Positions 34,951-49,391 of a stretch of DNA of 64,000 nt are shown here, one piece after another. The position numbers were made by a program, and so were the translations under genes. The DNA lies in contig JAKJHU010000005.1 of assembly GCA_022316685.1 (NCBI GenBank), positions 18,454,707 through 18,518,706 of the forward strand, given 5' to 3'. The notes beneath the pieces are model-generated. The model was not told the origin of the DNA and searched no databases. It saw only the letters and a program-made list of their open reading frames with translations. The DNA comes from Progne subis subis. Its lineage: Eukaryota > Chordata > Aves > Passeriformes > Hirundinidae. The first letter of the stretch is position 1, and every line of letters begins with the position of its first letter.

Positions 34951-35865
34951 AAGAAAACTGAATTTCATTATATGCTTGTCCAAATATGAAAGCTGGTAAT
35001 TTTGTTGCCTTTGTGTTAAAAGCATATTACTTACTCAGCATAAGTTCTGAGACATCATCTTACTCAGCCAAATCAAATAGCTTTACTAACATAGATTTAA
35101 ATCAAACAGAACTGTAGAGTTTTCTCAGACTCAGAAAGTGAAATCAATTTATGCATGCGGAGTACTGAGCAACAGAAGTCACAACTTCCTGTATGTCCCT
35201 TTAGTAATGGTGAAATTTAGACAGTGAAATTCTATACCCACAAAACAGAACAGTCTGGAAGTATTTTTCCAAATTGTTTCAGGAAGTGCAAGTCTTTTAT
35301 GCTTTATGTTTGAGTAACCCGATCAAGGAACTATTTAGATGAACACAAACACATACTTAGGTAGAACAATTTTCTTTGCTGGCAGAGGGGTCTGTGTTGC
35401 TTACATAGATCGAAACATAATGTGACCAGTGGTAGGCACACAGTGCTGGACCTGAGCTGGACAGGCTTTTGCTTGAACTAATGCCTATAGCTCGGAGAAG
35501 AGGAACAGCTGTGCAAGTACTGCTGCTGCCTGAGCTTACAGCACGAGTGTAGTGCCTTGCCTGCCTCCAGCCAGCCTGTAGACGTGGTGAGCTTGGTAAG
35601 TAGCACGTCGTGCATAGCTGGGCCCACACAGTGAACCTGTCAGGAACCTGACTGCAGGTTGTAGTCCATGTCACTACTGAGGTGTGGGGTCATACTGCCA
35701 GAACAAGAGAGCCCTCATTGCTAGAAAATTTGTTACAAATGAGGATGTGTCCAACATCTTATGTCATATTGGGATATTAAGAGAGATGGGAGCACTGGGA
35801 AACATCTTAAAGCATAATTTATTGTTCTTCTTCTATGGTCTCATGAGGGGTGAGAATGTCTTCGC

Positions 35866-36371
35866 TGTATAAGTCAGAAGTTGGTGGTCAATGGTCATGG
35901 CCCCAAGACCACAGGTTACAAGGTATTTTAAAGATTTATTAGACAATAAACTACTGCCACAAAGAATGTTTCAACTTTCACACCAATCCCTAATTAAATT
36001 GTCTTATATGTTTTTGCTGCAGTGCGGACTTTCTTAACCAATCATATAATGACACACAATCCTACAGAATTACACCTTAAAACTTCTTATTGCCTTTATA
36101 ACTACTTCTATATCTTAAACTTTAAACTCAAAAACTTTCCACTACCTAGCTTAATATGTTTCTGCTTAAACTACAAATCTGCATTCTTGCCCATGGTCTC
36201 TAGGTCTGGAAGCTTTTTCCAAGGTATCAAGTCTAACCTGTATTCATTTCTGTATTTGGGCCTGCATGCACAAGGTTTTGAGAACTTTCTGTGCCTGGAA
36301 TTCCCACAATGCTAAATTGGACAAGTCAAGGACACTTGACTAGTTTTTCAAAACTCTAAGGTCAAGTGACA
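35866..36371 (-). mobile_element. Probable minus-strand solo LTR
   Basis: Read on the minus strand, the segment would start TGTCACTTGACC (or TGTCCTTGACTT at 36334) and end ACTTATACA. AATAAA (35935-35940 on the + strand as TTTATT) sits about 70 bases before the end. It is AT-rich and non-coding. No target duplication was found, and the family is not named with confidence. Confidence 0.42.
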
Positions 36372-37447
36372 GCTGCTTTTTATCTAATGGGAAAATTTCT
36401 TCAAATACAACTCCTTCCACATTTGACTTCCTTGCTCCACTTCTTGTCAAAGCAAAACATATAAGCTGTACTACATACCCCGTTCAGCCATGTGTGGAGG
36501 CTTCTTAGGTCCTACCCAGTCCTGAAGTATTTCATCAAGCCAAATTTTGTCATTGCCATAGCTGGAGATGTCATAAGAAGAAATGTAGGACTTGCAACAA
36601 ATTGTCTTAACATTTGTTAAGCTAAAGGGGAAATACAATCATGCAGAATAAGCTGACTGTAAGTCTTTCATCTTTTTCTCTTCCTTCTCAAGTTGTAGCT
36701 ACTTAAGGTAGTTAGAACCAATTTATACTGTGGTACAAGAGTTTGACACAGAAGCATAAATAAAACATCCCTAAAGCTGGAAGCTAAGTACATATATAAT
36801 ATACATTGCTTTTGTCAGCTTTGAAATTGGCCATTGTGTTTTAAATTCACTTTATGAGATCAGATACTCTCAGTTATTTTCGTATTCTGCTGGTGTTTTT
36901 GTCACATTAGTTTTGCAAACTGTGTACCTTTTGACTCCTGATTAAGTGTCTAACTAGGTTTTTTTCAGCAAAGAGAAAAAAGTTATCACCCTAATGAGCA
37001 CTCTCCAGTCCTTTATCTGTAAGCATGATGGTCACCTTGTGATATTTACAGTTCCACAATGTATTTTTATCTTGGTTAAGCAACCTGGAGGACATTTTTC
37101 TGGTTTGGAATAGGGCATTTGCAATATGCATGGTTTCATGTTTCTGGTGAGGTCTTTCCACTCTCTCTTCCATTTTATTATTATTACTGGCCACCTTACT
37201 GTAAGGTATTGCAAATTTTCTAGTGTGAGTTCTCTATTGAAGAGAAAGGTCTTGTTTCCACTGGGATATACAGCATTGCCTAACCATGCCTGAGTTCTCT
37301 GCACAGTGTATCAGAGCTGCTTTTCTACAAAGAGAGTAATTAATTTCTTAAACAGCATACTCAGATAAAATTTAGTATTGTAAATTCAGTTTCAGCAAAT
37401 AAACCTGTCATAGTTTTAATTTTAAACTAGACAGAAACACTACTCAG

Positions 37448-38953
37448 TGTAGTGGTTTTACGTTTACTAAATTTTGGTCTTGGTACTTACTCTTTTTGTG
37501 AGAGAGAGAGACTAGGAGAAAAACAAAGCAGGCTTAACTTTAAAATTAACAAATAGTTTATTAACTTACACTAAAAGAATAGAAAAACAGAAAGTTGGAA
37601 AAAAACTAAAATGGAATGAAACTTCAAAAACTTTTCCCTCTCTTTACAAACTGTTCACTTTCTTACAAAACAACATAAAGAGACAAAACTTGTAATTTTC
37701 AGTCAGTTTCACTATCTGATAATAGTCTTTCATCAATTCATTAGGGGAAGACTATCCTTTCGAGTCATGGATCCTACTGACAACTTAGAACAGTTCTCTT
37801 GTGGGTTTTAAACTGTCACAAAAACAACCGCCCGGAGAAACCTGCCTTTGTGACCCTCCCAGGAGCAGCTTTCTAAGCTGCTTATGGGTTATGGGTCTTA
37901 GACTTTTGCATATTGGGGTGTCACTTTTTAAAGATTAATAAGCAAAAGATTTTTCATTTCAAGTTACAGAGATATCTTTTCACTTTTTCACTGGCGCAGG
38001 GGCTTCTCATCTTTATCTCTGTTCAAGATATTACTTAGATCATCACAAACACTTTTGCTTAAATCTACACACAAATTAAAACAATCATCTCCCCAAATGT
38101 ATATCTTTCCTATGATTTAAAGGAATGACCTAAATATAGAGTTCATTTCCATGGCTCAAGTAAGAATAGAACAACCAACTCTTCAACCCTCTGTCTTAAT
38201 AGTCTTTTCACTCTTGCTTTACTGACTTCATTCTGCTGTTCTTTATGTTCACTCTGTCTTTTCTTACTCCTTCAGAGAAGGGCTGAGCTCTGGAAGCTTC
38301 ATGCTGCTAAGAAAGAGTTAAATCTACTTAGAGTCTTTGTTTTTCCCTCTGTGGCTCCTGGTGTTAAATGTTTCAAGGCCGAGCTGATGAGGGAGGAAGA
38401 ACTCACAGAAACATCAGAGATCAGAGCACCCAAGCAGTCCGGAATCACAGAAACCAGGCAGGATCATAAATGCCTTCTCAGCCCACCCCTCCGTGTAAAT
38501 CGGGGTGGCTTCAGCCCAAATAGTGTCCATAGTTCATATCAGGGGCCCGGCAGAGATCTCTCCCTGCTCCAGAGAAATCTGAAGAAAGTAGCTGTTAAAA
38601 ACAGCAACTTCCCCTTCCTCCCCCTTCACCTGGGAGCCGATGGAATCCAGCCAGGCCTCAGGCCAGATCCCCCCCAAAAAGGGGGGAGCAGCAGGCCCAG
38701 CTCGATGTTACCTGTCTCTCTCTGGCCAAAGGCAGAAGGAAAAGACCCCACCTACAGGAAATTCATGGGGTTTTATATGGTACTTCCCAAAGTCACAGCT
38801 AACAATTTTTCAGTGGTCAGAATAGATGTCAATATTCTAAGTAACTCTCTGATAGGTCCCTGTCTCTTCTAAAGCAATTCCCAGGTCCTGACCTGGAGAA
38901 TTATTTTACATTCTTTTATAACTTAAAAAACTAAACTGTACTAACCCATGACA
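37448..38953 (-). mobile_element. Solo LTR, 1.5-kb family (minus copy)
   Basis: On the minus strand it starts TGTCATGGGTTAG and ends AAACCACTACA, with AATAAA about 110 bases before the 3' end (37557-37562). Long blocks match the + strand element at 52604-54076 in the same order: AGACAGGGACCTATCA, CTCCGGGCGG, the segment TAGTGAAACTGACTGAAAAT, AAGCCTGCTTTG and the end. No gag, pol or env is present, so it is a solo LTR. A 173-codon + strand frame at 38351-38872 lies inside it and is probably chance. Confidence 0.82.
38669..38686. repeat. C7-A5-G6 inverted repeat
   Basis: Seven C, five A and six G form a perfect 6-bp stem with a 5-base loop, inside the LTR. Confidence 0.95.
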
Positions 38954-41900
38954 AAACCATGGTGAATCAAAAAGTGTCAGGGGGCAAAAGAAAATGTGTT
39001 ATTGTACCTGAACTATTTGCTGTAGTTTTTGAGGTGTCTTAGCAATTCAAGACTGGATGCTGGGTCTTGCCCCATCTCTTTGTACAGCTGTAGATTTCTC
39101 TCTTGATACCAGAAGTCTCATTATGATCAGAGCAAGAGGTCTTGGTCAGGGGATTGCTCTCTTCTGATTTTTAACTATGGAATAAAGGGAAGGAATACAG
39201 ATACTTTGCCTGTGTAGAGTGAACATGGTTATTGCAGTCGTGTATATGTTGAACCAAAATTTGCACCATAACAATAACCTACAATTTTTCCAATGCTCTG
39301 AGGGCTTTTTTTCATTTTAAAATTTGGCTTTTATTTCATATACTCAGTTTGTCCACTCACATCTAACAATGTAATTATTAGTAAATTCCCATGAGTAATA
39401 TTGAAGAAATATGCTGTCTTAGGGATATTTTAGGTTTTTCAAGACAAAAAGGGTTTGATATCAGAATTGTTATTGATTTCCAGCCACTGTAAAGTACACA
39501 CACATCACAATAAAGGTTAATTGCCTAGAAGAATGTAAAAGAGCAGCAACTTTAACTAAAAAGAAAATCCATCTTAAAAAGAAATCAGACTGAAGTAAAT
39601 GCAGTGAACTGCTTTCTTCGTGTCTGGAATGTTTTCTTCATACAGCTACTGTAAAAACAATAAAAAACAATTTTTGTTCTTTTTAATGCAGACAGAACAC
39701 ATCAATATTTAATTTGACCATGAGTAATACATGTATTCCGTTTAACCCGAAGTATATTTCAGACTTCATATGTTTTTATAATGATGATGTGAATTTATAA
39801 ATCCTTAATGCTGCCCATATGTTGCATTGAAATCTTTAGGAATCTGTAAAAATAAAAGTCAAGAAGATAGTTACGGGCTCCAAAGGCTGAAAACCAACCT
39901 AAGCCAGTCTAACAGCTAAAGATTTGTCAGCTGTATCCTAATGCTCCTAAACCTTTGGGAAAACAAATGTTGCCCTTGAGAACTTACCTCATTATATCTG
40001 GACATTTTAAATCATTCTACAGAAATAATATCAAATAAAATAAAATGTTCTACTTCTAAATAGAAGGCATGATCCTGGCATCTGTGCTTCTGCCCCAAGT
40101 GCTGTCCTTCTGTGCCACAATCAGCATGAGCTTTTCTTAGATTTTTGCTTGTGGGCATATGGACAACTGGAAGTCATTTGGAGATGCCAATTGTCCTCAT
40201 TATTAACTTTCTCTTTTATCCTTATCCACTGTCAGTTGCTAAGGACTAGTTTTACTTCAAAGCACTTTGCAGCCAAGATTACTTCATGCACATTTTTAAA
40301 TCTTAGAAGAAAAGGACAAGAAAAAACATTATAAGGACTAGCATGAATGTGTTTTTCCAACAGAAACAGAAGATGATGGTGATTTTTCAGCAGGTGGAAA
40401 AGCTCTGCCCCAGGTTTTTACACACACTTGTCCAGTACCTGCTAAAGACTATTCAGATTGAAGCAGTCAGGTGTTCTCATCAATCTACAAAGTTTTCTTA
40501 CCTATTTGAAGCCCAAGACTTTCTAAAATCTACAAGTCATTAGTAGTTTGGAGGCTATCCTGCCCATGGGACTTAGAATTTCTGCTTGTCATCCTACCTT
40601 TTGTTGGTAGCCTTTTGTTAGCCAACAATTGCTTTCCTCCTTTCACGCCAGCTATTCATTTTGCTATATTTTTTCCCATCCACTCATGGTAAACTGATGA
40701 AGCAGCACAGCATTATAATGAATTCCTATTTGGTTAGGCAAAAGTTGGATTGTTGTGAGTAATCGAATTACTCCTCTGGAGACAGGATTTCCAAGTAAAG
40801 TGATGAGGTGAGGCGATTACAGCTGTAACCCTTACAAGCATAAAAAGATGTGTTATGCTAATCCTTTGTGAATGGGTTGAATTGAAAGTGAGGGAAATAA
40901 AGAAGAATGCTCTTGAAAGAAGAAGGAGGGTATGAAAGGACTACTGTGCCATTTATTCCCTTTTCATTCATCCTGTCTTGCTGTAGAGAAAAAAATTGTG
41001 GCAAACTGGAGTATTTTACCGTTCAAGCCTGACATTCAAATAATTTAATCTTTAACTGCCTTAAATACTGTGTGGGGAAAAAAAAAAAAAAAAAAAAGTA
41101 GTGAAAAAGTGCCACTTAGTGTAGTCTGCTTTTTGGTTAATGTTGTTAAATGTGGTATGACCTTATCTTACCTTGTTGGAAAAGCAGCAGAGTGAGGAAG
41201 GGGAAAAGAGATGCTGTGGAAAGTAAGAGTTATGCTAAACATTACCTTTATCTGAAAACACTTACAGCTCAAGTGAGAGATCCTTGTTACCCCCAGGCTT
41301 GTTTATTTTCTCCTTCCACTCTTTCACCTGTTAAATAAGAGTGCTCTGTCTCAAATTAATACCTGAAAGGACTTTAGGGTTCAACTAGGAGAGATGACAT
41401 GCCAATTACAGTGTAGTAACTTAACTGCATAGAGTGTTATAAATGTGTCTTGTTAATTGGGTAAGAAGAAACAGCTTATTTGTTTTTAGAAAACCAACCT
41501 GAATATAAATGGACAATGGTATATGTAGCTTTTGGGTTTCTTCTTTGGGTTGGGTTTTTTAAAGATTTTGAACAATTTTCATCGTTGCTCTTTTTTTTTT
41601 TTCCTTTCTGTGTACCCTTTGGAGGGTGGAAAATTGACCCCGACCAGCATTTAAGCACCCATTCACCTTGCTCTGCTCACCAGCAGAATGGGAAAGAAAA
41701 TCAGAAGAGGGAAAGTAATAAAACCTGTGATCTAAGAATGGTTTAATAAGTGAAGAAAGGATTTTAAAAAAAAAAAAAAGGATACAAAGGCTCACTCACT
41801 ACCTCCCATACCCAGATCATCTCCAAGCTTTGGAAAAATAGAATTCTGAGTTTTTATTTGAGCATGACATCATATGACATGGGATACCCCTTGGGGCTGT

Positions 41901-44900
41901 GTGAGACACGAGAAAGCCTCAGTGCTGTGCGAGCATTGCTCAACAATAGCTAAAACAATGTTATCAATACTGTTTTAGTGACAAATTGAAAGCATAGCAC
42001 CCTAACAATACTATGTCTCTACAAAACTATGAGCAGGAGTTCCTTAGAGTTGTTACCCACCTGCAGCAGCACAGGCACAGTGGAAGTGCTATGGGAGAAG
42101 GATATTTAGGTCTAATGGGGAAGTACATACCAGCATAGAGAGCTATTTCTTCTGGAGTTATGGGATGAGGATTATTTGCCCTTCTCAAAAATTTTTGTTT
42201 GAATTTGGCTGTTGCTGTCACTGAGTTTCCAATCAACATTTGTAATTAAAAGTTCTTGAATATTAATGGTACTTTTTATCCTTGCCAAAAGTCAAGATTA
42301 GTGTAAGATGGTTCAATGTGATGAAACTTGTTTAGAATTCACATTCACTAAGTGAACATTGTTAAGTTAATGAGATGAGTGAGAATGAAATTTAGTGTAT
42401 TTACTCAGTAAAATATTTCATGTTTCTTAAAAGAGGCTTTGCAAGTGTTCAATAAACTGAGTGAAAATTGATATGATATGGAAAATATCTTCTGGTGAAG
42501 AAACTGATTTAATAAATACCTGCAATGTCTATGAACGTTTAATAAGGCATTTTTTTGTTAGTGGGCGTAAATACGTTTTGCTGTGAATGTCTGAAAATAA
42601 GATTATTTTGCATAAGATTCTGCTGGAAGCTTAGAGTAAATATATTTAACTAATTGATGAAAAATGTTTCCATGAGTACTTGCTTTTATATAAACTTATA
42701 GCCCTTGAATTGGTATGCCTTGTTCACTACAGTTTGTGAAGCAAAAGTCAGAATCTTGAAATAAGGTTTTTCTTTTAATAGTTTCCATTAAGAGTCGTTG
42801 AAACACTCCTTGGTTGTCCACGCTGCCATAACCCCCTTGATTTCTGTAGAAGTCGTGCTCTCAAATGTATACAGAGATGTTTGATTTCCAGGTCTCGAGA
42901 GAGTTACTGAATGTAGACAATATTTAAAATATTTGAAGTAAACTGGAACATTTTTTAGTTTAAAAACCTGTTCACATTCATTCACAATGCTAATACAATT
43001 TTTTTTAAAAGTAAACAGACACTGAAATTTAGTCATTACTTTGCTTATCTTTAGGCTTAATTTGATTTGGATTCATTAATTTGGTCAGTAGAGGTTATTT
43101 TTATAAATTTCTTTGGGCTTAGGAAAAGATATACAGGCTTAAAAACCTTAAAGGAAACATCAAGAGTAAAAGCAGTGCAGTACTTTGAGACAGGAATTGT
43201 TTGATTGTGGAGCAGGGGCAAAGGCAAGAGAAGGTTAAATGGCAGGATCTTTGTTGATATTTTCTGTTAAGTAGAAGGTAACATCACTTCTCTCATTTCA
43301 GTGATGTTGGTTGGTTGTTTCTCTCTGTAGATAGAAATGGGAAGGGATGTACTTGCTCCAACTAAAGGTGAAGGCTTACTATCAGTGACCCAAGATATAA
43401 TTGGAGGTTGATCTGTAAATGACTTCAAGCAGATTTGATAGGGCCTTTCAGTGATTCCTAGCACTATTTGCGTCCCTGTTCTGCCCATCTCACAAAAAGG
43501 AATACAATTTATGCAGAGTTCATGGTAGTTTTCTATGGTGGCAGGTGTAGTTGCACCTGAGTTCCCATTGCTAACCAGCACAAGGGATGGACTTTCTAGA
43601 GTGTGTGAAGAAATGCCTGTAACAGGTCTGGATTTTGCCTTTGGAAAGAAGGAAAGAAATAGGACACCTCTTTCACTCACAGAGATCCACATTTGGATTT
43701 CCTTCTCTTTCCATTGGCATATATCTCTCAGATTCATGTAGCTAGGGATACAGTTACAGTCCAATTTAAACTGACATTTTACAAGCACAAATCACTGATT
43801 TCATTTACATTTCTTACTCTTTTTTTTCAGCATTTTGTGTTGTAGTGATAAAATTTTTTTTATAGTTTCCTTATGAAGTTTAATGTAGTCACAAGTTGGT
43901 TAATGTTTGCTTCAGAAATACATTATTGTTCTCCATTTTTTGTTTTCTTAAATGCCTGAAGTTTGCAAACAGTTTTGGATTTAATTTTACTTTTTGAGTA
44001 TTTGGTAGATGGCAGGCGTGATCATATTGGATTGCGTTATGTTTTCACGTAGGACTTACTACTCTTATTGTTACACCAGAATCAGGCAAGAGAAGGTCTT
44101 ATCAGATATTGTCATTCCATTCATTGGCTAATATATTTCCCAGGTGAACATTTCTTTTCACTTATTAGTTAAAGTATGACAATTCATCTGATTTATGAGA
44201 GGTGTTCAAACAATCTGAAAGTTATCTCCTGTGTTGGTGCTGTCTGAATATATGAGGGTGAATCCATCAACCCAAGTTTGAAAATTTTGGCCATCTGTCT
44301 CTAAGAAAGCTGATAGATAATATTGTTTGGGTTTGAAGCAGTAAGAAGCTGAAGTGAACCATTCATTAAAGTCCTGTCAAGTTAGTCGATGAACAAAGCC
44401 ATTTTTCCCTTCCTTGAAAAGAAGAAAGGCCGTTGCTGCCATGACTGGCCAGGAATACCTGCTTATAAATGGGAACTCACAGTGTGGAGTGTGGCCTGTG
44501 TTTCAAAATGCAATTCACATTTGCCAAAAGAATAATGTAAATGAGGTATATACAGATGTGTCTTAGCTTGTGTGCTCAACACTAGAGCACATTGTTTTAA
44601 TGTCAGTGGTTTAATGCAATCTTTGTTTTTATTTTTAAATGCAAATTTGGTTTTGGTCATTCTTAGACATACATAGCTCAGGGTCTCAGTATAGATATTT
44701 TTGTTACCTCATCTGCAAGAGTTCTTGGCAGTCCATCAGTTTAAGGTGATTTTCTCCTTCCAAATCAGTCACATTTTAATCAGATCACAACTGACTGAAA
44801 ACCCTAAAACCAGATTTAAAGCATAAATACCAGAAGAGTAATCTTCTTTGCCAACAGTGTATTACATAAATCATAATACAATATTTGCATGTTATAGTTG

Positions 44901-46456
44901 GCTTCATTTATTTTGACTTGTATGTGAATTTGAAGCTTTTGTTAAATATATGGTTGGAGTTTTATCCTTCGATACAATTGCATTTTCCTGGAGAAACTAC
45001 CTGAGAAAGCAGCAGCCCAAAGCATATCCAATACAGAGCAGGTGATTTCATCCTCTGGATAAAAAACCCAAACAATCTATACCTGCGTAAAACATGCAGC
45101 TAAGGGGGCACCAAAATCATTTTCAAACCTGATACCTTTTAATTCTGTATACTGTACGGCCCATGTACCTTTCCTATTGCCTCACTGTATTCTGACAGAG
45201 TCTGTGAAATTGAAGACTGCTTTTCCTTTACTTATTATGAACTGGTAGAATACCAGATATAAAAATTCATCTATCTTTAATCATGGAAGTTCTCTATTAC
45301 ACCTGGTTCCCCATCACAGTCTTGTGTGAATATTTCCTCAAGCAATGGAAATAACAAAAAAAAATCTCTATTTTTTTCAGATAAGGGAGATAATTAGAGT
45401 TTAAGATTTGAAGGTAACAAAACTTCAGTATTAAAAGGAAAAAAATGTGAAAAAGTAGACCCAGAGATTCAGAAAACGGCAATGCACTTAAAGTCTTTTT
45501 TTCTTGCAGGCATGTTTTGTTCTGTGGTTTGCAGGACTGCAATCTCTTCTTCGTGCTTGAAAGTTTCTTTGACATATTAATAATATAGGAATATATAGAA
45601 AGAGAGGCAATGACACAGTATGAAAGGCTTTTAATATCATTACAGGTCCTGATCTGAACTCAATAATCAATGGCAGTCAAGCCAGAGCTGTGATTATTGA
45701 TGTGTTTTTCATACAGCCTTAGCTGCATGTTGTTGCAGTGTCATTATGTCTGTGTTTCTAGATATCAGATGTGGTAAACAAGCCTACAGACAGGCTCTTG
45801 ACTTCTTACACAGGGTTTAAGGTTTAGGTAACATATTTGGTTTGGAAATGGCAGGTGTAGCAGATGACAAAGCTTTTATCCTGCTAAAGGCTGTTGCCCT
45901 CACATCACAGCTGGTAGACTAGCATGGATAAGCACCATGGCTTTGGATGTTTCAGTCCAAAATCAGGTGGCCGAGCTTAAAGTGCTGACATAAGACCTTT
46001 CAGATGTATTTGGATAAGCAGATTTGGGAACAACTGCATAATTAGGGTAATGGCTGATATAGTACTTGCAGCCTGCTGTGATGTGCAGCTGGGTGATACC
46101 CCCTGCACTGGTTTGGAAGAGGATATTTGCCTTTTCCTCATGCTCCCAGACATCCAGCTGCTTAAGACACCTATTAGTGCTAAAAAGATCAGGAGAACCT
46201 CAGGCATTACCCATGTAAATTTCTGGAAGTGGATGCTCTTCAGATGGGAAGGTTTTAAAAGGGAAAAAAGATTCTCTATCCATGGTACTCTATTGCACTT
46301 CCAGAGCAGTTGTTTCCCAGCGAGCCCAGTGGATTCCTACAAACACTGCACAAACGCGTGTCATTAAGGTATTATAGAACTGAAGAAGTTGCAAAAAAAT
46401 TCTCTAAATGGAAAAATATAACTCTTGCAAAAGAAAGCATATTTTCTTCTGTCAGA

Positions 46457-46457
<1 letters not shown>

Positions 46458-46504
<47 letters not shown>
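46458..46504. repeat. (TA)n microsatellite, about 23 units
   Basis: A pure TA dinucleotide array. It is self-complementary and probably polymorphic. Confidence 0.96.
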
Positions 46505-46507
<3 letters not shown>

Positions 46508-49365
46508 CTCTTCCACTCTATTTGAAAAAGTACCAAATTTTACAGGAAAAAATACTGAAGGTTGGCAGTCATGACAGTCATAATCTGGATACTAAGAACA
46601 GATGGGTGCTATTAAAGATTATATATAAACTATATTTATGCTATGTATAAAATTTAACTTTTGCATGTTTGCACAAACTAGGACCTACCTCCAAAGGAAG
46701 AATTAACCACTTGTTTTCTTGGAGAGGTTCTGTTTATTTCCTCACCTTTCACCATTCTGAATGGCAAATAACAACTGATGGCTGCTATCAAAGTCTAGAT
46801 TTAGCACTATATAAGCTTTAATTTGTGTGTGTTTGGTTTTTTGAGAAGAATAAAGGAAAGGCTATTTCTGTACCTGATTGTCTCCATCTTTTGATTCCAT
46901 CTGCAATGTTATTAGCACTGCATTTGAGATAAGAAAATTTTTCATCTCATTTTCTGTGTTTTGAGCTATTGCTTGGGGTGAGAGTTTGCACTTTTCTGAT
47001 AGGGGAGAGTTAAGCTGTCCTTACTTCCTTCATTGTAATTACACAGTTCTGCATTGACTCTGCAACTCCTACACTACCAGTAAATTCTCACTTGGAATTT
47101 TATAGCTGCTTAAATTAGCAGAAGTTATTCATAGAATGTTATTTTCAACAAATATAGCAAAATGTAGCTTCAGACATTTGAGAGTAATATTTTTTTCTCA
47201 TAAACCATGTCATGTGCCTATATAAGTAATAATGATCATTATAACGTACTTTCTCTGCTAAACTTCTTAAATTATATCTGGTGGAAAGATGAGGCATTTT
47301 TGTATACTTGCTACCAAACATCGCTTTTTAAATAATTTTCTTTTAAGAATAAATTCTGAGCTAACAAGCCATATAGGATTCATCAACACCAGGCAACTTC
47401 TCAGTGCAGTGTCTTGCATAGTTCAAATTTTATAACATCAAGAGAGATTTTATCTTTAAAAACACATGTTTTTGAAGGCAGTTTGTTTAGAGTAAAACTT
47501 GAAAGTTGATTGATTTGTAATGTAGCCAAATACTAACTTAACAAATTATCTCATTAGCAAGAGGCTGACTGCTTTTGTGTGTTCCCAGGAAAAAATGCTG
47601 CAATAGGTCTTACAACAGGTCCATTGTGCTTATAAGGGAAGTAATCATAGTGACCTTAAGAAATGGTAGCAGTTTTTAAATGGCTTGTTGATGAGGTAGA
47701 TCAGAGGATAATTCTTAGCCAATACCCCTTTCCAGAAAATCAGAGATCAATAGTGGCCTATATTTCATTGTTTCAGTCCAATACTTTACAGCATGCATGT
47801 TATGTATTTCTGCATCCATTTTTTTACATACTCTTTTCAAGGTCTGTTAGTACATATGCCATGAAAAAAATTTGTTTGAGTTTTTAGATCTCTGCTTCCA
47901 TATTGGCTACTGAAGGAAACACATCAAGCAGCTCAAGAAAGCCTTATTTTGAATTTTTTTGGCAAGACACAGACAATTAAACAGATGTCCAAAAAAATAA
48001 AATCACATTAGGTATTTCTCAGAATTTTTCCAACATTTCAAACATGCAGCTGTTACACGATGAGATCTGGTATTTTATAACAATCACTTTATATGTCCAC
48101 AGTTTATATTTTAGAAGATCTGTAAGATTCTAAAACCTGAATTCTCAAGCAGATAAGGATTTTTTTCAGGTAAATCTCTAGCCTTTGCACGGTTGTTGAC
48201 AATTGGGAAACAATGACTTGAAAGAGAACTTCAAAGGCTGAAAAACACAGTACCAGACTCTTGAAATATGGTATTCTGATTCCTTTCAAGTATTTATTAT
48301 TTGTTTGGAAGCTAAGGCAGTCCACAATGGCAGGGGAGAAAAAAGGTCGTGTCATGGATTTTCTGGTGTCAAGTAGATGAATGAGTAGACTTGACTTTAT
48401 CCACATGTAAAACTCACCAACATAATTTGTTCTGCATGTTTTGGAGTTAAAAATTCCAAAGGCAGCTCAGCCACCTGCTCTTTGCCCAGGGCTGTGACCA
48501 GGAGGAGTCTCCACTCTCTTGGGAAGTGATGTTGCAAGATGGGGACAGGCCATGTTCCTCTGACTAAGTTTGCTCTTTGCTTTGAGAGGTATGATTTCAG
48601 AAGTCTTAGCCCACCATTTTTATCTCATGTCCTGTCCCATGTAAGCCAACTGAACTAGAAGCTGACTATGAAACTTTAATTTACACCTTTGTGTAAAATG
48701 CCTTGTCAGAATTGCCATCTGTATAGTCCCAGAGCTTTTTATGTCCTGGGGGCATGGTTGCATCACTGAGCCAGCTCCCTTAAAGCTAACTAGTTATCTC
48801 TGCACAAACAGCTGTTTTCTTGCAGAGGATGGCAGCTTGCAATTCAGAAACTGTAAAACCTGTGGATTATGACATTCACTGAACATCTTAATTCCCCATA
48901 ACCAAATCCTATCCTTGCCATTGTTTTAAAGATAGTAAAGTGCCTGCAAAGTACACGGCTCCAGAAGTATATCTTAGTGGCAAATGTAGCAGAAACGCAT
49001 TGATGGCACTAATTTTCTCTTTCAATGTGACCCATGGGCAGCAGGGCAGAGTGTTGCCGGGAACATTGTCTCCTCAGCATTGTTCCTGCTCTGGCTCTCT
49101 TCATCTGCTCGTGCCCAAGGTTTCTCAGCTAGTGGGGCAAACAGATTCAGCACTTTCTTCATTTGAATCTACTAAGGTAAACTCTTTGCTAATTGGTCAT
49201 AAATTCATGGACATTACTGATTTCAGGGCCCTCATTATTTTTCATTTCAGACAGTTATAGCAGCATTTGGTTTGCATTATTCTGTTTTCCTTAGAGTTTC
49301 CTATCAAAGACATACCATCAATTAAGTGATCTGAAAGTCCTGGAGAGTTGTAGAGATGTGCTTGA

Positions 49366-49391
49366 TTTTTTTTTTTTTTTTTTTTTTTTTT
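49366..49391. repeat. 26-base T run
   Basis: A pure T homopolymer within the large intron. Confidence 0.95.

Noticed and set aside
35357..35674. 105-codon Ser/Thr-rich minus-strand frame
   Set aside because: The region is locally GC-richer, but no domain, start context or conservation clue supports it.
38351..38872. 173-codon + strand frame
   Set aside because: It lies wholly inside the minus-strand solo LTR, starts at GTG and shows no gag, pol or env motif.
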